Source of the DNA: Sediminicola luteus | GTDB lineage: Bacteria; Bacteroidota; Bacteroidia; Flavobacteriales; Flavobacteriaceae | DNA: 64,000 nt | Reading direction: 5' to 3' | Assembly: GCF_002514735.1 (NCBI RefSeq) | Contig: NZ_KZ300476.1 | Location: forward strand, 248,001 to 312,000 | In this document: positions 37,291-46,620 of the stretch, in pieces | How positions within the stretch are numbered: the first letter of the stretch is position 1 | Layout of the letters: every line of letters begins with the position of its first letter | Notes under the pieces: model-generated | What the model was told of the DNA's origin: nothing | Seen by the model: the letters and a program-made list of their open reading frames with translations, nothing else | Databases searched by the model: none | Made by a program: the position numbers and the translations under genes

Positions 37291-38409
37291 ATGGGAAATA
37301 GTATAAAATACCTGCTTTTATTACTCGTCTTCTGCAACGCTTGCGGACAAAACAACAAAGATACCGGAATCGAAAGCCCGGAAACCCAAAAAATAAAACC
37401 CCAATTAGTGGTCTCAGACCTCGAAATTCCTTGGGGAATGGCATTTCTACCGGATGGCGGCATACTCATTACCGAGAAAAAAGGTCAACTATATCGGATT
37501 AAAGGTACAAAAAAAACGATAATCGGCAATACTCCGGAAGTTTTCTTCTCGGGCCAAGGCGGATTATTGGATGTAGCCCTACATCCCAATTTCTCGGAAA
37601 ACCAATTCATTTATCTTACCTACGCTTCTTCGGAAGGTGGCGGTGATGGCGGACATACCGCCTTGATGCGTGCCCGTCTACAAGGCGACCAACTTACTGA
37701 AAACCAAGTATTATATAAAGGCACCCCAAACACTGAAAAAGGACATCATTTTGGATCGCGTATCGCCTTTGACCGTGACGGTTATTTGTATTTTACCATT
37801 GGAGATCGTGGGAATCGCGACGAAAACCCTCAAAATATTACTAGGGACGGTGGCAAGGTTTATCGACTACATGATGATGGCAGTATTCCCAGCGACAACC
37901 CTTTCGTGAATGCTTCCGGCGCCAAAACGGCCATTTATAGTTACGGACACCGAAACCCCCAAGGTATGGCATTACACCCAAAAACGGGTGCCATCTGGAC
38001 ACATGAACACGGCCCAAAAGGAGGCGATGAGATCAACATCATCAAAAAGGGGGAGAATTACGGATGGCCCGTTATTTCATATGGCATTAACTACGACGGT
38101 ACTAGCTTTACTGATATTACCGAAAAAGAGGGTATGTTACAACCCCTTCACTATTGGGTACCCAGTATAGCCCCCAGTGGCTTGGCCATTGTGAGTAGCG
38201 ACAAATACCCTGACTGGCAAGGTGACTTATTGGTAGGCTCCTTGTCTTTCCAATACCTAGAACATTTGGTAATGGACGGCGAAAAGGTCGTAAAACGTGA
38301 AAAACTCATGGAAGATATCGGCAGGGTACGTGATGTGGTTCAGGCACCGGACGGATATATCTATGTTGCCGTAGAATCGAAAGGAATCTATAGGCTAGAT
38401 CCTATGTAG
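37291..38409 (+). CDS. PQQ-dependent aldose sugar dehydrogenase-type beta-propeller lipoprotein
   Basis: This 372-residue protein has an N-terminal signal with a lipobox-like FCNAC (Cys18). The rest is the six-bladed glucose/sorbosone dehydrogenase propeller: LEIPWGMAFLPDG at blade 1, GQGGLLDVALHPNF, HHFGSRIAFDRDGYLYFTIGDRG, and SYGHRNPQGMALHP with WTHEHGPKGGDEIN near the cofactor site. Soluble homologues oxidise aldoses using PQQ at the periplasm; whether this host makes PQQ cannot be told here. It stands alone on the plus strand, and its stop is 3 nt from the converging murQ stop. Confidence 0.88.
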   Translation: MGNSIKYLLLLLVFCNACGQNNKDTGIESPETQKIKPQLVVSDLEIPWGMAFLPDGGILITEKKGQLYRIKGTKKTIIGNTPEVFFSGQGGLLDVALHPNFSENQFIYLTYASSEGGGDGGHTALMRARLQGDQLTENQVLYKGTPNTEKGHHFGSRIAFDRDGYLYFTIGDRGNRDENPQNITRDGGKVYRLHDDGSIPSDNPFVNASGAKTAIYSYGHRNPQGMALHPKTGAIWTHEHGPKGGDEINIIKKGENYGWPVISYGINYDGTSFTDITEKEGMLQPLHYWVPSIAPSGLAIVSSDKYPDWQGDLLVGSLSFQYLEHLVMDGEKVVKREKLMEDIGRVRDVVQAPDGYIYVAVESKGIYRLDPM

Positions 38410-38412
38410 ACA

Positions 38413-39228
38413 TCAACCTTTAAAATTGGCAATAGCCTCCTTGACCGAACCGTGAGTATCTAAGAGTTCTTTGGCTTCATCATAAGGAACACCTAACTCA
38501 TCTACTATAAAACGGGCACCACGGTCTACCAATTTTTGGTTGCTCAATTGCATATTGACCATTTTATTGCCCTTCACCCGACCGATTTTGATCATAAGGG
38601 CCGTTGATATCATGTTCAAAGCCAATTTTTGCGAGGTACCACTTTTCATACGGGTACTTCCGGTAACGAATTCAGGCCCCACATTCATGGCAATCCCTAT
38701 TTCTGATAAAGCATCCAATGGGGAACCCGGATTGTTCGTGATTCCGGCGGTAAGCAAGCCTTTGGCCCTAGCCTGCTCTATGCCCCCTAACACATAAGGG
38801 GTAGTACCCGATGCAGCAATACCAACAACCGTGTCCAAGACTCCTATATCATGGGCTTCAAGATCTTTCCAAGCCTGCTCCCTATCGTCTTCCGCATTCT
38901 CAACAGACCTTCTTATGGCGACATCACCTCCTGCAATCAATCCGATGACCCGGTCATGTGGCATACCATAGGTGGGCAGAATCTCAGAAGCATCGAGAAT
39001 ACCCAATCGACCACTTGTACCTGCCCCAATATAAAACAAACGCCCCCCTTTATCGAAACGTTCCGCCAAACCATCTACCAATTTTGTTATATTAGGTATC
39101 ACCTCGGCAACAGCATCGGCCACCTTACGATCTTCCGCATTCATATTTGAAAGCAAAGACATCGTATCCATTTGCTCTAAATCGTTATAGTTCGAGGCTT
39201 TTTCCGTTATCTTATTAAATGTATTCAT
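38413..39228 (-). CDS. murQ: N-acetylmuramic acid 6-phosphate etherase
   Basis: This 271-residue SIS-domain enzyme removes D-lactate from MurNAc-6-phosphate to give GlcNAc-6-phosphate, a key step of peptidoglycan recycling. The sugar-phosphate loop GAGTSGRLGILDASE, the second loop GIAASGTTPYVLGG and the family motif GPEFVTGSTRMKSGTSQKL are all present. The C-terminal segment (ELGVPYDEAKELLDTHGSVKEAI) is a UBA-like tail common in MurQ. It lies 39 nt downstream of the DeoR regulator on the same strand and opposite the nagB operon. Confidence 0.96.
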   Translation of the reverse strand: MNTFNKITEKASNYNDLEQMDTMSLLSNMNAEDRKVADAVAEVIPNITKLVDGLAERFDKGGRLFYIGAGTSGRLGILDASEILPTYGMPHDRVIGLIAGGDVAIRRSVENAEDDREQAWKDLEAHDIGVLDTVVGIAASGTTPYVLGGIEQARAKGLLTAGITNNPGSPLDALSEIGIAMNVGPEFVTGSTRMKSGTSQKLALNMISTALMIKIGRVKGNKMVNMQLSNQKLVDRGARFIVDELGVPYDEAKELLDTHGSVKEAIANFKG

Positions 39229-39267
39229 TATTAGGCAATAGGGGTTCGGTTCTTAACTGAAGATAAA

Positions 39268-40017
39268 TTATAGTAGTTCGATGTTTTTGGTTCGGAACAA
39301 ATCCAATTTTGGATCTGTTGGGGCCAATTCCGTTACCATGGTAGAAATGGCACTAATATCACATGTTTTATAGCGGTGTTGCGAATTGATTTTTTCAGAA
39401 ATACTAAGTAAGACGGTATTTCTAGATGCCGCCAAAACCGCCTTTTTTATCTGTACGATCTCCCAGTCGAACTCGGTAAGTCCAAAATTCGGGTCTACAT
39501 AACCTGTACCGATAAAACTATAATCGACATTGATTTCAGACAGATGATGCATCACATGGGCGCCTACAGTAATCTGCGCTTCTTTAGACACCTGTCCGCC
39601 AACGAAAATAACTTGAGTCCCTGCCTTTTCCAACAATTCCATGGCTACGGGTAAGCTCAGGGTAAAACAGGTTAGTTGTAAGTCACTAGGAATGGCTTTG
39701 GCCATCTCTAAACAAGTGGTTCCGCCATCCATTAGAATAACACTACCATTTTTTAAGAGACTTACCGCCTTTTTGGCAATCATACGCTTTTCTTCCAAAG
39801 CGTACACATGCTGGTTTTGGGAGGTAACGTTAACAAAACCGAGGGATATAGCACCGCCATGCACTTTACGAAGACGCCCTTCAGTATCCAATTCTTTTAC
39901 ATCTCTACGAACCGTATCAATGGAAACCTCTAAAATTTCGGCAATATCGGTAAGTAATACCCGATTGTGCAGGGCTACTTCATTAAGTATAATCTTGTGG
40001 CGCTCTTCCTTTAGCAT
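39268..40017 (-). CDS. DeoR-family sugar-phosphate-responsive repressor
   Basis: Start set at ATG 40017; the open frame upstream to 40080 lacks a likely start. The 249-residue protein has an N-terminal winged HTH (LKEERHKIILNEVALHNRVLLTDIAE... VSIDTVRRDVKELDTEGRLRKVHGGA) and a C-terminal DeoRC sensor domain (LMDGGTTCLEMAKAI, VIFVGGQVSKEAQITVG). These regulators bind phosphorylated sugars. Position between murQ and nagB suggests control by GlcNAc-6-phosphate, MurNAc-6-phosphate or GlcN-6-phosphate. It probably represses both its own operon and the divergent nagB operon through the shared 190-nt spacer. Confidence 0.9.
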   Translation of the reverse strand: MLKEERHKIILNEVALHNRVLLTDIAEILEVSIDTVRRDVKELDTEGRLRKVHGGAISLGFVNVTSQNQHVYALEEKRMIAKKAVSLLKNGSVILMDGGTTCLEMAKAIPSDLQLTCFTLSLPVAMELLEKAGTQVIFVGGQVSKEAQITVGAHVMHHLSEINVDYSFIGTGYVDPNFGLTEFDWEIVQIKKAVLAASRNTVLLSISEKINSQHRYKTCDISAISTMVTELAPTDPKLDLFRTKNIELL

Positions 40018-40036
40018 GGGGCTTGGCAAATTCCCG

Positions 40037-40044
40037 CAAATATA
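40037..40044 (-). promoter_or_regulatory. Bacteroidota -7 element for the deoR-murQ operon
   Basis: Minus strand reads TATATTTG, an exact TAnnTTTG match, 20 nt before the deoR ATG. No clear -33 element is seen. Confidence 0.42.
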
Positions 40045-40112
40045 ACCATTTAATCCCTTTGCCCATTTCAGTGCTAACAAAAGGTAAAACCTGGGTTAAA
40101 AAAGCATTAAAA

Positions 40113-40165
40113 CGCAAAATAAAATGCAAAAAACAGCAAACAATACCATCTTTTGCTATATTTGC
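40113..40165. promoter_or_regulatory. Candidate DeoR operator: repeated GCAAA / TTTGC words
   Basis: The divergent spacer has three direct GCAAA words at 40114, 40126 and 40136 (spacing 12 and 10) and two TTTGC words at 40152 and 40161; more GCAAA words lie at 40026 and 40036. DeoR-type repressors often use spaced direct repeats. The region overlaps the nagB -7 element. Confidence 0.3.
40157..40164 (+). promoter_or_regulatory. Bacteroidota -7 element for the nagB gene
   Basis: TATATTTG, an exact TAnnTTTG match, 42 nt before the nagB ATG (40207). No -33 TTTG at the usual spacing was seen. Confidence 0.42.
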
Positions 40166-40206
40166 AATTCGCTTTAATCGAAATATCCAATAATCTACAG
40201 GTAGGC

Positions 40207-42138
40207 ATGACAGCAGCAGCAAAAAGAAAAAAGAGCATCACATATAAACCGGCTGGGCAATTCGAGGAAACCCGCTTCGAAAAAATCCACAACGTGGTTT
40301 TCGAAAGCTCTAACGAAGCTTCTATTCGGGTAGCGCAAGAAATTGCTTCTTTGATAAAAAGAAAAGAAAAGAAAGGTGAAACTTGTGTACTTGGTTTAGC
40401 CACGGGTTCATCGCCAATTAAGGTGTACGAAGAATTGGTGCGCATGCATCAAGAAGAAGGCTTGAGTTTTGCCAATGTGGTTACGTTTAACCTAGACGAA
40501 TACCTTCCGATGGAAAAGGAAAACGTGCAGAGTTATCATTATTTTATGCACGAACATCTGTTCAACCATATCGATATTCCGGCAGAAAACGTGAATATAC
40601 CCAGCGGAACACTAAGCGGGGAAGCCATTACCGAATTTTGTTTGGCCTACGAGCAAAAAATAAGCGACCATGGCGGATTGGATTTTCAGCTTCTAGGTAT
40701 AGGACGTACCGGTCATGTTGGGTTTAACGAACCAGGTTCCCACTACAATTCGGGAACACGGGTAATAACCTTGGACCACATTACCCGTGTTGATGCCGCA
40801 CCAGCTTTCTTAGGCATAGACAATGTGCCGAGAAAAGCCATTACTATGGGAATCTCTACCGTGCGCCACGCCCGTAGGATCGTACTTCTGGGCTGGGGAC
40901 AAAACAAGGCCCGTATTATTAAAGAAACCGTAGAGGGTGAAATCTCTTCAGAGGTACCCGCTACCTACCTGCAGCACCATAAGAACTGCACCTTTGTCAT
41001 CGATACCGAGGCCGCTAGCCAATTGACCCGAAACAAAACCCCATGGTTGGTAGATGAATCTTTGGAGTGGAACGAAACCCTTACCGCAAAAGCCGTTTTT
41101 TGGCTCTGTGTAAAATTGAAAAAGTCAATATTGAGCTTAACGGATAAGGACTATAACGACAATGGGATGGCCGGATTATTGACCTCTCAAGACTCGTACG
41201 ACCTAAACATTCGTATGTTCAATAGGTTGCAGCACACCATAACCGGATGGCCTGGCGGTAAACCCAATGCCGATGACACCAATCGCCCAGAACGGGCCGA
41301 GCCTGCCAAAAAACGGGTCATTCTCTTTAGCCCACACCCCGACGACGATGTTATCTCTATGGGAGGCACCTTTGATCGCTTGATAGAGCAGGGACACGAT
41401 GTACATGTGGTTTACCAAACCTCGGGTAATATTGCCGTTTCTGACCAAGAGGCACTAAAATTTGCCGAAATCGCCAAAGGCATTAATGGTTCGGAAAATG
41501 CCCAACACCTTATCGATTCCATCAAGAATAAAAAAGAAGGCGATCACGATGTAGTAGAAGTGCGCCGACTCAAAGGAAATATCAGACGTGGCGAATCTTA
41601 TGCCGCGACCCGTTATTTAAGCCTGCCAGACAGCAACGTCCATTTTCTAGACCTTCCTTTTTACGAAACCGGTACGGTTAAAAAGAATAAGTTATCGGAT
41701 GCCGATATCGACATTATGATGGACATTATCTCAACAGTAAAACCCCATCAAGTATATGCTGCAGGAGACTTGGCCGATCCGCACGGCACCCATAAAGTAT
41801 GTCTAGATGCCGTTTTCGAATCTATGCGCCGTCTACAGAACGAGCCCTATATGAAAAACTGTTGGTTATGGTTATACCGAGGAGCTTGGCATGAATGGGA
41901 ACTGCATGAAATAGAAATGGCCGTTCCTATGAGCCCTGCCCAAGTACTTAAAAAGCGAATCGCCATTTTCTGCCACCAATCGCAAAAAGACGGTGTTATG
42001 TTCCAAGGCGACGACTCTAGGGAATTCTGGATGCGGGCTGAAGAGCGCAACAAAGCCACAGCCGAAAAATACAGATCACTTGGCATGGCCGATTATGCCG
42101 CCATGGAGGCCTTTGTGCGCTATAGATACGAAGCATAA
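40207..42138 (+). CDS. nagB: Glucosamine-6-phosphate deaminase fused to a PIG-L deacetylase-like domain
   Basis: Start set at ATG 40207 after GTAGGC; the frame opens earlier at a TTG. The 643-residue chain has a NagB domain (about 20-290) with general base Asp97 (FNLDEYLP) and GRTGHVGFNEPG. In this second motif Thr168 stands where E. coli NagB has a catalytic Asp and B. subtilis an Asn. After a linker, residues about 370-560 are a PIG-L/LmbE domain with PHPDDD (His377, Asp380) and ADPHGTH, the expected zinc ligands. NagB turns GlcN-6-phosphate into fructose-6-phosphate and ammonia. The PIG-L half may provide the missing GlcNAc-6-phosphate deacetylation (inference). Long NagB proteins of this design are common in Bacteroidota. 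Confidence 0.92.
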   Translation: MTAAAKRKKSITYKPAGQFEETRFEKIHNVVFESSNEASIRVAQEIASLIKRKEKKGETCVLGLATGSSPIKVYEELVRMHQEEGLSFANVVTFNLDEYLPMEKENVQSYHYFMHEHLFNHIDIPAENVNIPSGTLSGEAITEFCLAYEQKISDHGGLDFQLLGIGRTGHVGFNEPGSHYNSGTRVITLDHITRVDAAPAFLGIDNVPRKAITMGISTVRHARRIVLLGWGQNKARIIKETVEGEISSEVPATYLQHHKNCTFVIDTEAASQLTRNKTPWLVDESLEWNETLTAKAVFWLCVKLKKSILSLTDKDYNDNGMAGLLTSQDSYDLNIRMFNRLQHTITGWPGGKPNADDTNRPERAEPAKKRVILFSPHPDDDVISMGGTFDRLIEQGHDVHVVYQTSGNIAVSDQEALKFAEIAKGINGSENAQHLIDSIKNKKEGDHDVVEVRRLKGNIRRGESYAATRYLSLPDSNVHFLDLPFYETGTVKKNKLSDADIDIMMDIISTVKPHQVYAAGDLADPHGTHKVCLDAVFESMRRLQNEPYMKNCWLWLYRGAWHEWELHEIEMAVPMSPAQVLKKRIAIFCHQSQKDGVMFQGDDSREFWMRAEERNKATAEKYRSLGMADYAAMEAFVRYRYEA

Positions 42139-42173
42139 AAGAACCCAAGACTTAAAAATATGATTCCAAGAAC

Positions 42174-42192
42174 GGGCCGTGCGGTACGGCCC
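42174..42192 (+). other. Stem-loop after nagB
   Basis: GGGCCGT-GCGGT-ACGGCCC, a 7-bp perfect hairpin with a 5-nt loop, 36 nt after the nagB stop and without a T-run. It may stabilise the mRNA end or be a weak terminator ahead of the stronger one at 42220. Confidence 0.6.
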
Positions 42193-42219
42193 TCTTCAAG
42201 GTTTCTGTGTAGTTAGTTT

Positions 42220-42251
42220 GGCCCGTTTCCCTAAAACGGGCCATATTTTTT
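42220..42251 (+). terminator. Rho-independent terminator after nagB
   Basis: Stem GGCCCGTTT / AAACGGGCC (9 bp) with a 5-nt loop, then ATATTTTTT. It separates nagB from the GHL10-ampG-nagZ-anmK operon, which must have its own promoter in 42252-42307. Confidence 0.88.
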
Positions 42252-42307
42252 AAAAGTAGTTACGCTGCCAACACAAGAAACATCGCATTTGTGATTATCT
42301 TGCACCT

Positions 42308-43777
42308 ATGCGTTATATTTTTCTTGCTGTTTTTTGCCTGCTTGTGCTAAACGCCTGTACGATTCTTCAAAAACCATTACCAGAATCAGAATTCCGAGGC
42401 GTCTGGGTAGCCACCGTAGCCAATATCGATTGGCCGAAACACCCGAATGACAGTTGGACTAAAAAACAGGCAGACTTTATTGAAATTCTAGATTTCTATA
42501 AAAACAACAATTTCAATGCAGCCATAGTACAAGTGCGTACAGCAGGTGATGCCTTTTACCCCTCAAAACTCGCCCCTTGGTCACGCTTTTTAACAGGTAC
42601 CGAAGGTGAAGCCATAACCGATATGGAAGACCCATTGGCTTGGATGATAAACGAAACCCACAAAAGAGGCTTGGAATTCCATGCCTGGCTAAACCCATAC
42701 CGGGCAACCTTCGATTCTAAAATTGAGGTACTACATACCTCCCATGACTATTTCACCCATCCGGAATGGATGATACCTTATGGCCCAAAAAATTACTACG
42801 ACCCCGGAAACCTAGAGGTACAGGCCCATTTAACCGATATTGTTGCGGAAATTGCAACCAACTATCCAATTGACGCTATACATTTTGATGACTATTTCTA
42901 TCCCTACAAAAGAGCCGACGCCACTTTTAATGACAGCCTCAGTTTTCAAAAAAACAAACTACCCGGACAAGCTCTAGAAGATTGGCGCAGAAGCAATATC
43001 GATTCCTTAGTAAAAAAAGTGCATCGCACCATAAAACAAATCAAACCCCAAGTAGCCTTTGGCATTAGTCCGTTCGGAGTTTGGAAAAACAACAGCACCG
43101 ACCCCAAAGGCTCAGCGACCAAAGCCGGACAGACCACCTACGAAGATCTTTATGCCGACCCCATTCTTTGGGCCCAACAAGGCTGGATCGATTATTTGGC
43201 CCCACAATTGTATTGGAGCATGGATTATGATCCAGCAGCACATAGGGTCCTGGCCCATTGGTGGAACGACCAAAACCTAGGCAACACCAAACTTTATATT
43301 GGTAATGGTCCCTACAAAATTCGAAATAACCAAGACCAGGCCTGGCACGACAAAAAAGAATTGGACCGCCAATTGAGCCTAGCACGTGAACTGGAAAATG
43401 TTCAAGGCAATCTCTTTTTTAGTGCCAAATCGTTAATGCACGATAAGGACGATATCGTAAAACGCCTAAGACGTAAAAAATACCATAATCCGGCGGCCAT
43501 AGCACCTCTGTATTCCCAAGTACCTCTAGAAACGATACAAGTTCAGCATCATATAGCAGGTGACTCCCGTACTTTTTCATTACCTCCGCATGTAACTAGC
43601 AGCCAAAGTGCTTATGTTTTCAAGAACAAAATATCCCCTAAAAAATACCTTACCCAAATCTTCGCTAACGACCAGGGGCAATTTACCCTACCCCAACACC
43701 TCAAAAACCCATTGCTGGTTTTCGTAGACGACCATGGCCAGCCCATAGCCCAAACCAAAATTGACCAAACAAACTAA
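42308..43777 (+). CDS. GHL10 (DUF187) family glycosyl hydrolase, DigH/YddW-like lipoprotein
   Basis: This 489-residue protein begins with a lipoprotein signal (LLVLNAC, Cys17). Residues 28-360 are the GHL10 TIM barrel: EFRGVWVATVANIDWP, NAAIVQVRTAGDAFYPS, LEFHAWLNPYRA, AIHFDDYFYPY and FGISPFGVW are the family blocks. A short C-terminal beta-domain follows. E. coli DigH (YddW) of this family cuts peptidoglycan glycan strands that have lost their peptides. Being first in an operon with an AmpG-like permease, NagZ and AnmK supports the same role here: releasing wall sugars in the periplasm or at the outer membrane for salvage. Confidence 0.88.
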   Translation: MRYIFLAVFCLLVLNACTILQKPLPESEFRGVWVATVANIDWPKHPNDSWTKKQADFIEILDFYKNNNFNAAIVQVRTAGDAFYPSKLAPWSRFLTGTEGEAITDMEDPLAWMINETHKRGLEFHAWLNPYRATFDSKIEVLHTSHDYFTHPEWMIPYGPKNYYDPGNLEVQAHLTDIVAEIATNYPIDAIHFDDYFYPYKRADATFNDSLSFQKNKLPGQALEDWRRSNIDSLVKKVHRTIKQIKPQVAFGISPFGVWKNNSTDPKGSATKAGQTTYEDLYADPILWAQQGWIDYLAPQLYWSMDYDPAAHRVLAHWWNDQNLGNTKLYIGNGPYKIRNNQDQAWHDKKELDRQLSLARELENVQGNLFFSAKSLMHDKDDIVKRLRRKKYHNPAAIAPLYSQVPLETIQVQHHIAGDSRTFSLPPHVTSSQSAYVFKNKISPKKYLTQIFANDQGQFTLPQHLKNPLLVFVDDHGQPIAQTKIDQTN

Positions 43778-43779
43778 TT

Positions 43780-45039
43780 ATGTCCAATAAAAAATCGCCA
43801 TGGGCCTGGGTGCCCACCTTATACTTTACACAAGGCCTGCCCTATGTAATCGTTGTAACCGTATCGGTAATTATGTACAAACGACTAGGCATCTCCAACG
43901 CCGATATCGGACTCTATACCAGCTGGCTTTACCTACCTTGGGTAATAAAACCCCTGTGGAGCCCTATCGTTGACATGATCAGCACCAAAAAGAATTGGTT
44001 CTTTTGGATGCAATTGACCATTGCCGCCGCCTTTTTCATAGCCGGACTTTTGATACCGACCGATATGTTCTTTACGGCAACCTTGGCCTGTTTCTGGATG
44101 GCCGCCTTCGCATCGGCTACAAACGATATCGCATCCGATGGGTATTATATGCTGGCCCTCAACCAAAAACAACAATCTTTTTTCGTGGGTATGCGTTCTA
44201 CCTTTTATCGTTTGGCCATGGTCACCGGACAAGGACTTATCGTAATCTTGGCGGGCTATCTCGAAACCCAATGGAACGACAACGGTAAGGCCTGGTCGCT
44301 TACCCTTACCCTTGCAGGGGCTTTAATGGGAATTATGGCCTTCGTTAATTTATTACTCAGCCCTAAGGAACAAAGCTCAGAAACCGGCAAAGACAATGAA
44401 AGACTGGGGTTTTTAGAAGTTTTCGCCTCTTTTTTCAAAAAGCCGGGAATCGGCTGGGCACTAGCGTTTATACTCACCTATCGTTTAGGCGAATCGCAAT
44501 TGGTTAAGATGGCCTCGCCATTTTTATTGGACGATAAAGGAGCCGGAGGTTTGGCCATTAGTACCGAAGCCGTAGGCATCATTTATGGAACTGTTGGGGT
44601 TATCATGTTATCCTTAGGAGGTATTTTGGGTGGTATGGCTATTTCGCGAGACGGACTTAAAAAATGGATGCTGCCCATGATGCTCTGTCTAAACCTACCC
44701 AATCTTTTATATGCTTTATTGGCCGTTAGCGGCTCTCAATCTATGTGGGCCATTGTAGCTACTGTTGTGGTGGAACAATTTGGGTACGGATTTGGCTTTG
44801 CGGCCTTTTTGATATACTTGATCTATATCGCCGATGGCCCGACAAAAACCTCACATTACGCCCTAGCCACCGGTTTTATGGCTTTGGGTATGATGCTTCC
44901 GGGCATGATCAGCGGTTATATCCAGGAATGGGTCGGCTACGATGGCTTCTTCCTCTGGGTAGCTCTGGCCAGCATCCCCTCATTACTCCTTTTAAAAGCA
45001 ATTACCTATCCGGCCGATTACGGTAAAAAATCCGCATAA
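43780..45039 (+). CDS. AmpG-like muropeptide/amino-sugar permease (MFS)
   Basis: This 419-residue protein has 12 predicted membrane helices. The segment NADIGLYTSWLYLPWVIKPLWSP resembles the helix 2 region of AmpG, and ATNDIASDGY is the conserved AmpG/SLC33 motif of helix 4. AmpG imports GlcNAc-anhydroMurNAc peptides from the periplasm. A MurNAc or chitobiose transporter is the main alternative. It starts 2 nt after the GHL10 gene and is followed 4 nt later by nagZ, so the role in wall recycling is well supported by context. Confidence 0.85.
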   Translation: MSNKKSPWAWVPTLYFTQGLPYVIVVTVSVIMYKRLGISNADIGLYTSWLYLPWVIKPLWSPIVDMISTKKNWFFWMQLTIAAAFFIAGLLIPTDMFFTATLACFWMAAFASATNDIASDGYYMLALNQKQQSFFVGMRSTFYRLAMVTGQGLIVILAGYLETQWNDNGKAWSLTLTLAGALMGIMAFVNLLLSPKEQSSETGKDNERLGFLEVFASFFKKPGIGWALAFILTYRLGESQLVKMASPFLLDDKGAGGLAISTEAVGIIYGTVGVIMLSLGGILGGMAISRDGLKKWMLPMMLCLNLPNLLYALLAVSGSQSMWAIVATVVVEQFGYGFGFAAFLIYLIYIADGPTKTSHYALATGFMALGMMLPGMISGYIQEWVGYDGFFLWVALASIPSLLLLKAITYPADYGKKSA

Positions 45040-45043
45040 CATT

Positions 45044-46618
45044 ATGTCAACCTTTTTAGTCCATCCCGAGCTTGCACATTCCATGACCTTAACGGAAAAA
45101 GTGGGCCAGTTTTTTCAACCAGCGGCTTTTATAAACGATAGTGAGGCAGAAATCCAAAAATTGGAAAACCTGATACGTGAGCATCATATCGGTAGTATAT
45201 GCTTTTTCCATAGCCGGGCCAGTGCGGCCACTAATTTTGAGGGCAAGAAGCAAATCGTGCATAACGAAGAAAGCCTAGAAACCCTACATAAATTGATTGC
45301 TCGCTACCAAAAAGCGGCCAAATATCCGTTATTGATCAGTATAGATGCCGAATGGGGACTTGCCATGCGCATCGAAAACACCCTCCAACTCCCCTATGCC
45401 GTTACCCTTGGCGCTCTAGCCGACAACGACTTGATCCGGGAAACCGGAAAACGAATCGGGGAACACTGCCTGGCCAGTGGCATTCATTGGAATCTGGCCC
45501 CAGTGGTCGATGTAAACAGTAATCCGAACAATCCGGTTATTGGTTATCGCTCTTTTGGAAACGACCCCAAAACGGTAACCGAAAAGGCCGCAGCATTCCT
45601 ACAGGGCACCAAAGATACTGGTGTTCTGAATAGCCTCAAACATTTTCCGGGCCACGGTGATACGGCTACCGACTCACATTTAGGTCTACCTGTAATCGCG
45701 AAAACCAAGACTCAATTACTTAGGGAAGAACTCTACCCTTTTGCCGAATTGATCAAAACCGGAGTAGATTCGGTCATGATCGGACATTTATCCGTTCCGG
45801 CGTTGGACCCCACCGGCACACCGGCCACCTTATCCAAACCTATAATAAAGGACGTATTACAAGACGAACTAGAGTTTAATGGTGTCGTAATTTCAGATGC
45901 CCTGAACATGCATGCGGTCTCTAAGGATTTTGAGGAACCCGGAAGTCTGGAATTAGCCGCTTTTGAGGCCGGAAACGATATTTTATGTTTTGCGGAACAC
46001 GTAGAAGCCGGAATTAGCCGCATTTTGGCCTCCGTTACCCAAGAAGAAATCGAACATCGGTTTCAAAAAGTCTGGGAATTAAAATGCAAGGCCCAGGTAA
46101 TACAAAAAGAACACCAACCACTGGATACGTACGACTCTAAAGCATTCAATACCCAATTGGCCGAAAAAAGTCTAACGGAATTACGATCGGCTTCCGCCCT
46201 ATTACCCGAAAAAACTTCCGGCAGCTTTACTGTGGTTACCGTGGGCAAGCCGAAAGAGAATGTTTTCGTTAACGGGTTGGCAAGGGAACTGCAATTTGAC
46301 CAGCTCAAGTTGGCCGAACTTCCCGAATCTTTCGACAAGCCGGTTTTGATCGCACTTTTCCCGCCAAAGGCCAAGCCTGCCGACTATTACGGACTAGGGG
46401 AAACCACTTGGAACCATCTCCATGAACTGATAGCTACCGGCAATGGTATCCTATACCTCTTCGGCAACCCCTATCTTTTGGAAAAATTGCCACATGAACA
46501 ACTGGCCGGACTAACCATTGTCTATCAAGATTTTCCTGAATTCCAAGAGATTGCCGCGAATCATTTTCTAGGAAAACACAAAGCCGTTGGCCAATTTCCA
46601 TTAACCCTAAGCTCGTAG
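45044..46618 (+). CDS. nagZ: GH3 beta-N-acetylglucosaminidase, NagZ-like
   Basis: This 524-residue cytoplasmic GH3 enzyme has no signal peptide. The NagZ signature KHFPGHGDTATDSH (199-212) supplies the Asp-His catalytic dyad typical of N-acetylglucosaminidases of this family, and Asp285 in VISDALNMHA is the nucleophile. Residues after about 360 form a second alpha/beta domain absent from E. coli NagZ but present in longer GH3 enzymes. It should release GlcNAc from imported GlcNAc-anhydroMurNAc. Neighbours ampG and anmK on either side fit this step exactly. Confidence 0.92.
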   Translation: MSTFLVHPELAHSMTLTEKVGQFFQPAAFINDSEAEIQKLENLIREHHIGSICFFHSRASAATNFEGKKQIVHNEESLETLHKLIARYQKAAKYPLLISIDAEWGLAMRIENTLQLPYAVTLGALADNDLIRETGKRIGEHCLASGIHWNLAPVVDVNSNPNNPVIGYRSFGNDPKTVTEKAAAFLQGTKDTGVLNSLKHFPGHGDTATDSHLGLPVIAKTKTQLLREELYPFAELIKTGVDSVMIGHLSVPALDPTGTPATLSKPIIKDVLQDELEFNGVVISDALNMHAVSKDFEEPGSLELAAFEAGNDILCFAEHVEAGISRILASVTQEEIEHRFQKVWELKCKAQVIQKEHQPLDTYDSKAFNTQLAEKSLTELRSASALLPEKTSGSFTVVTVGKPKENVFVNGLARELQFDQLKLAELPESFDKPVLIALFPPKAKPADYYGLGETTWNHLHELIATGNGILYLFGNPYLLEKLPHEQLAGLTIVYQDFPEFQEIAANHFLGKHKAVGQFPLTLSS

Positions 46619-46620
46619 TT

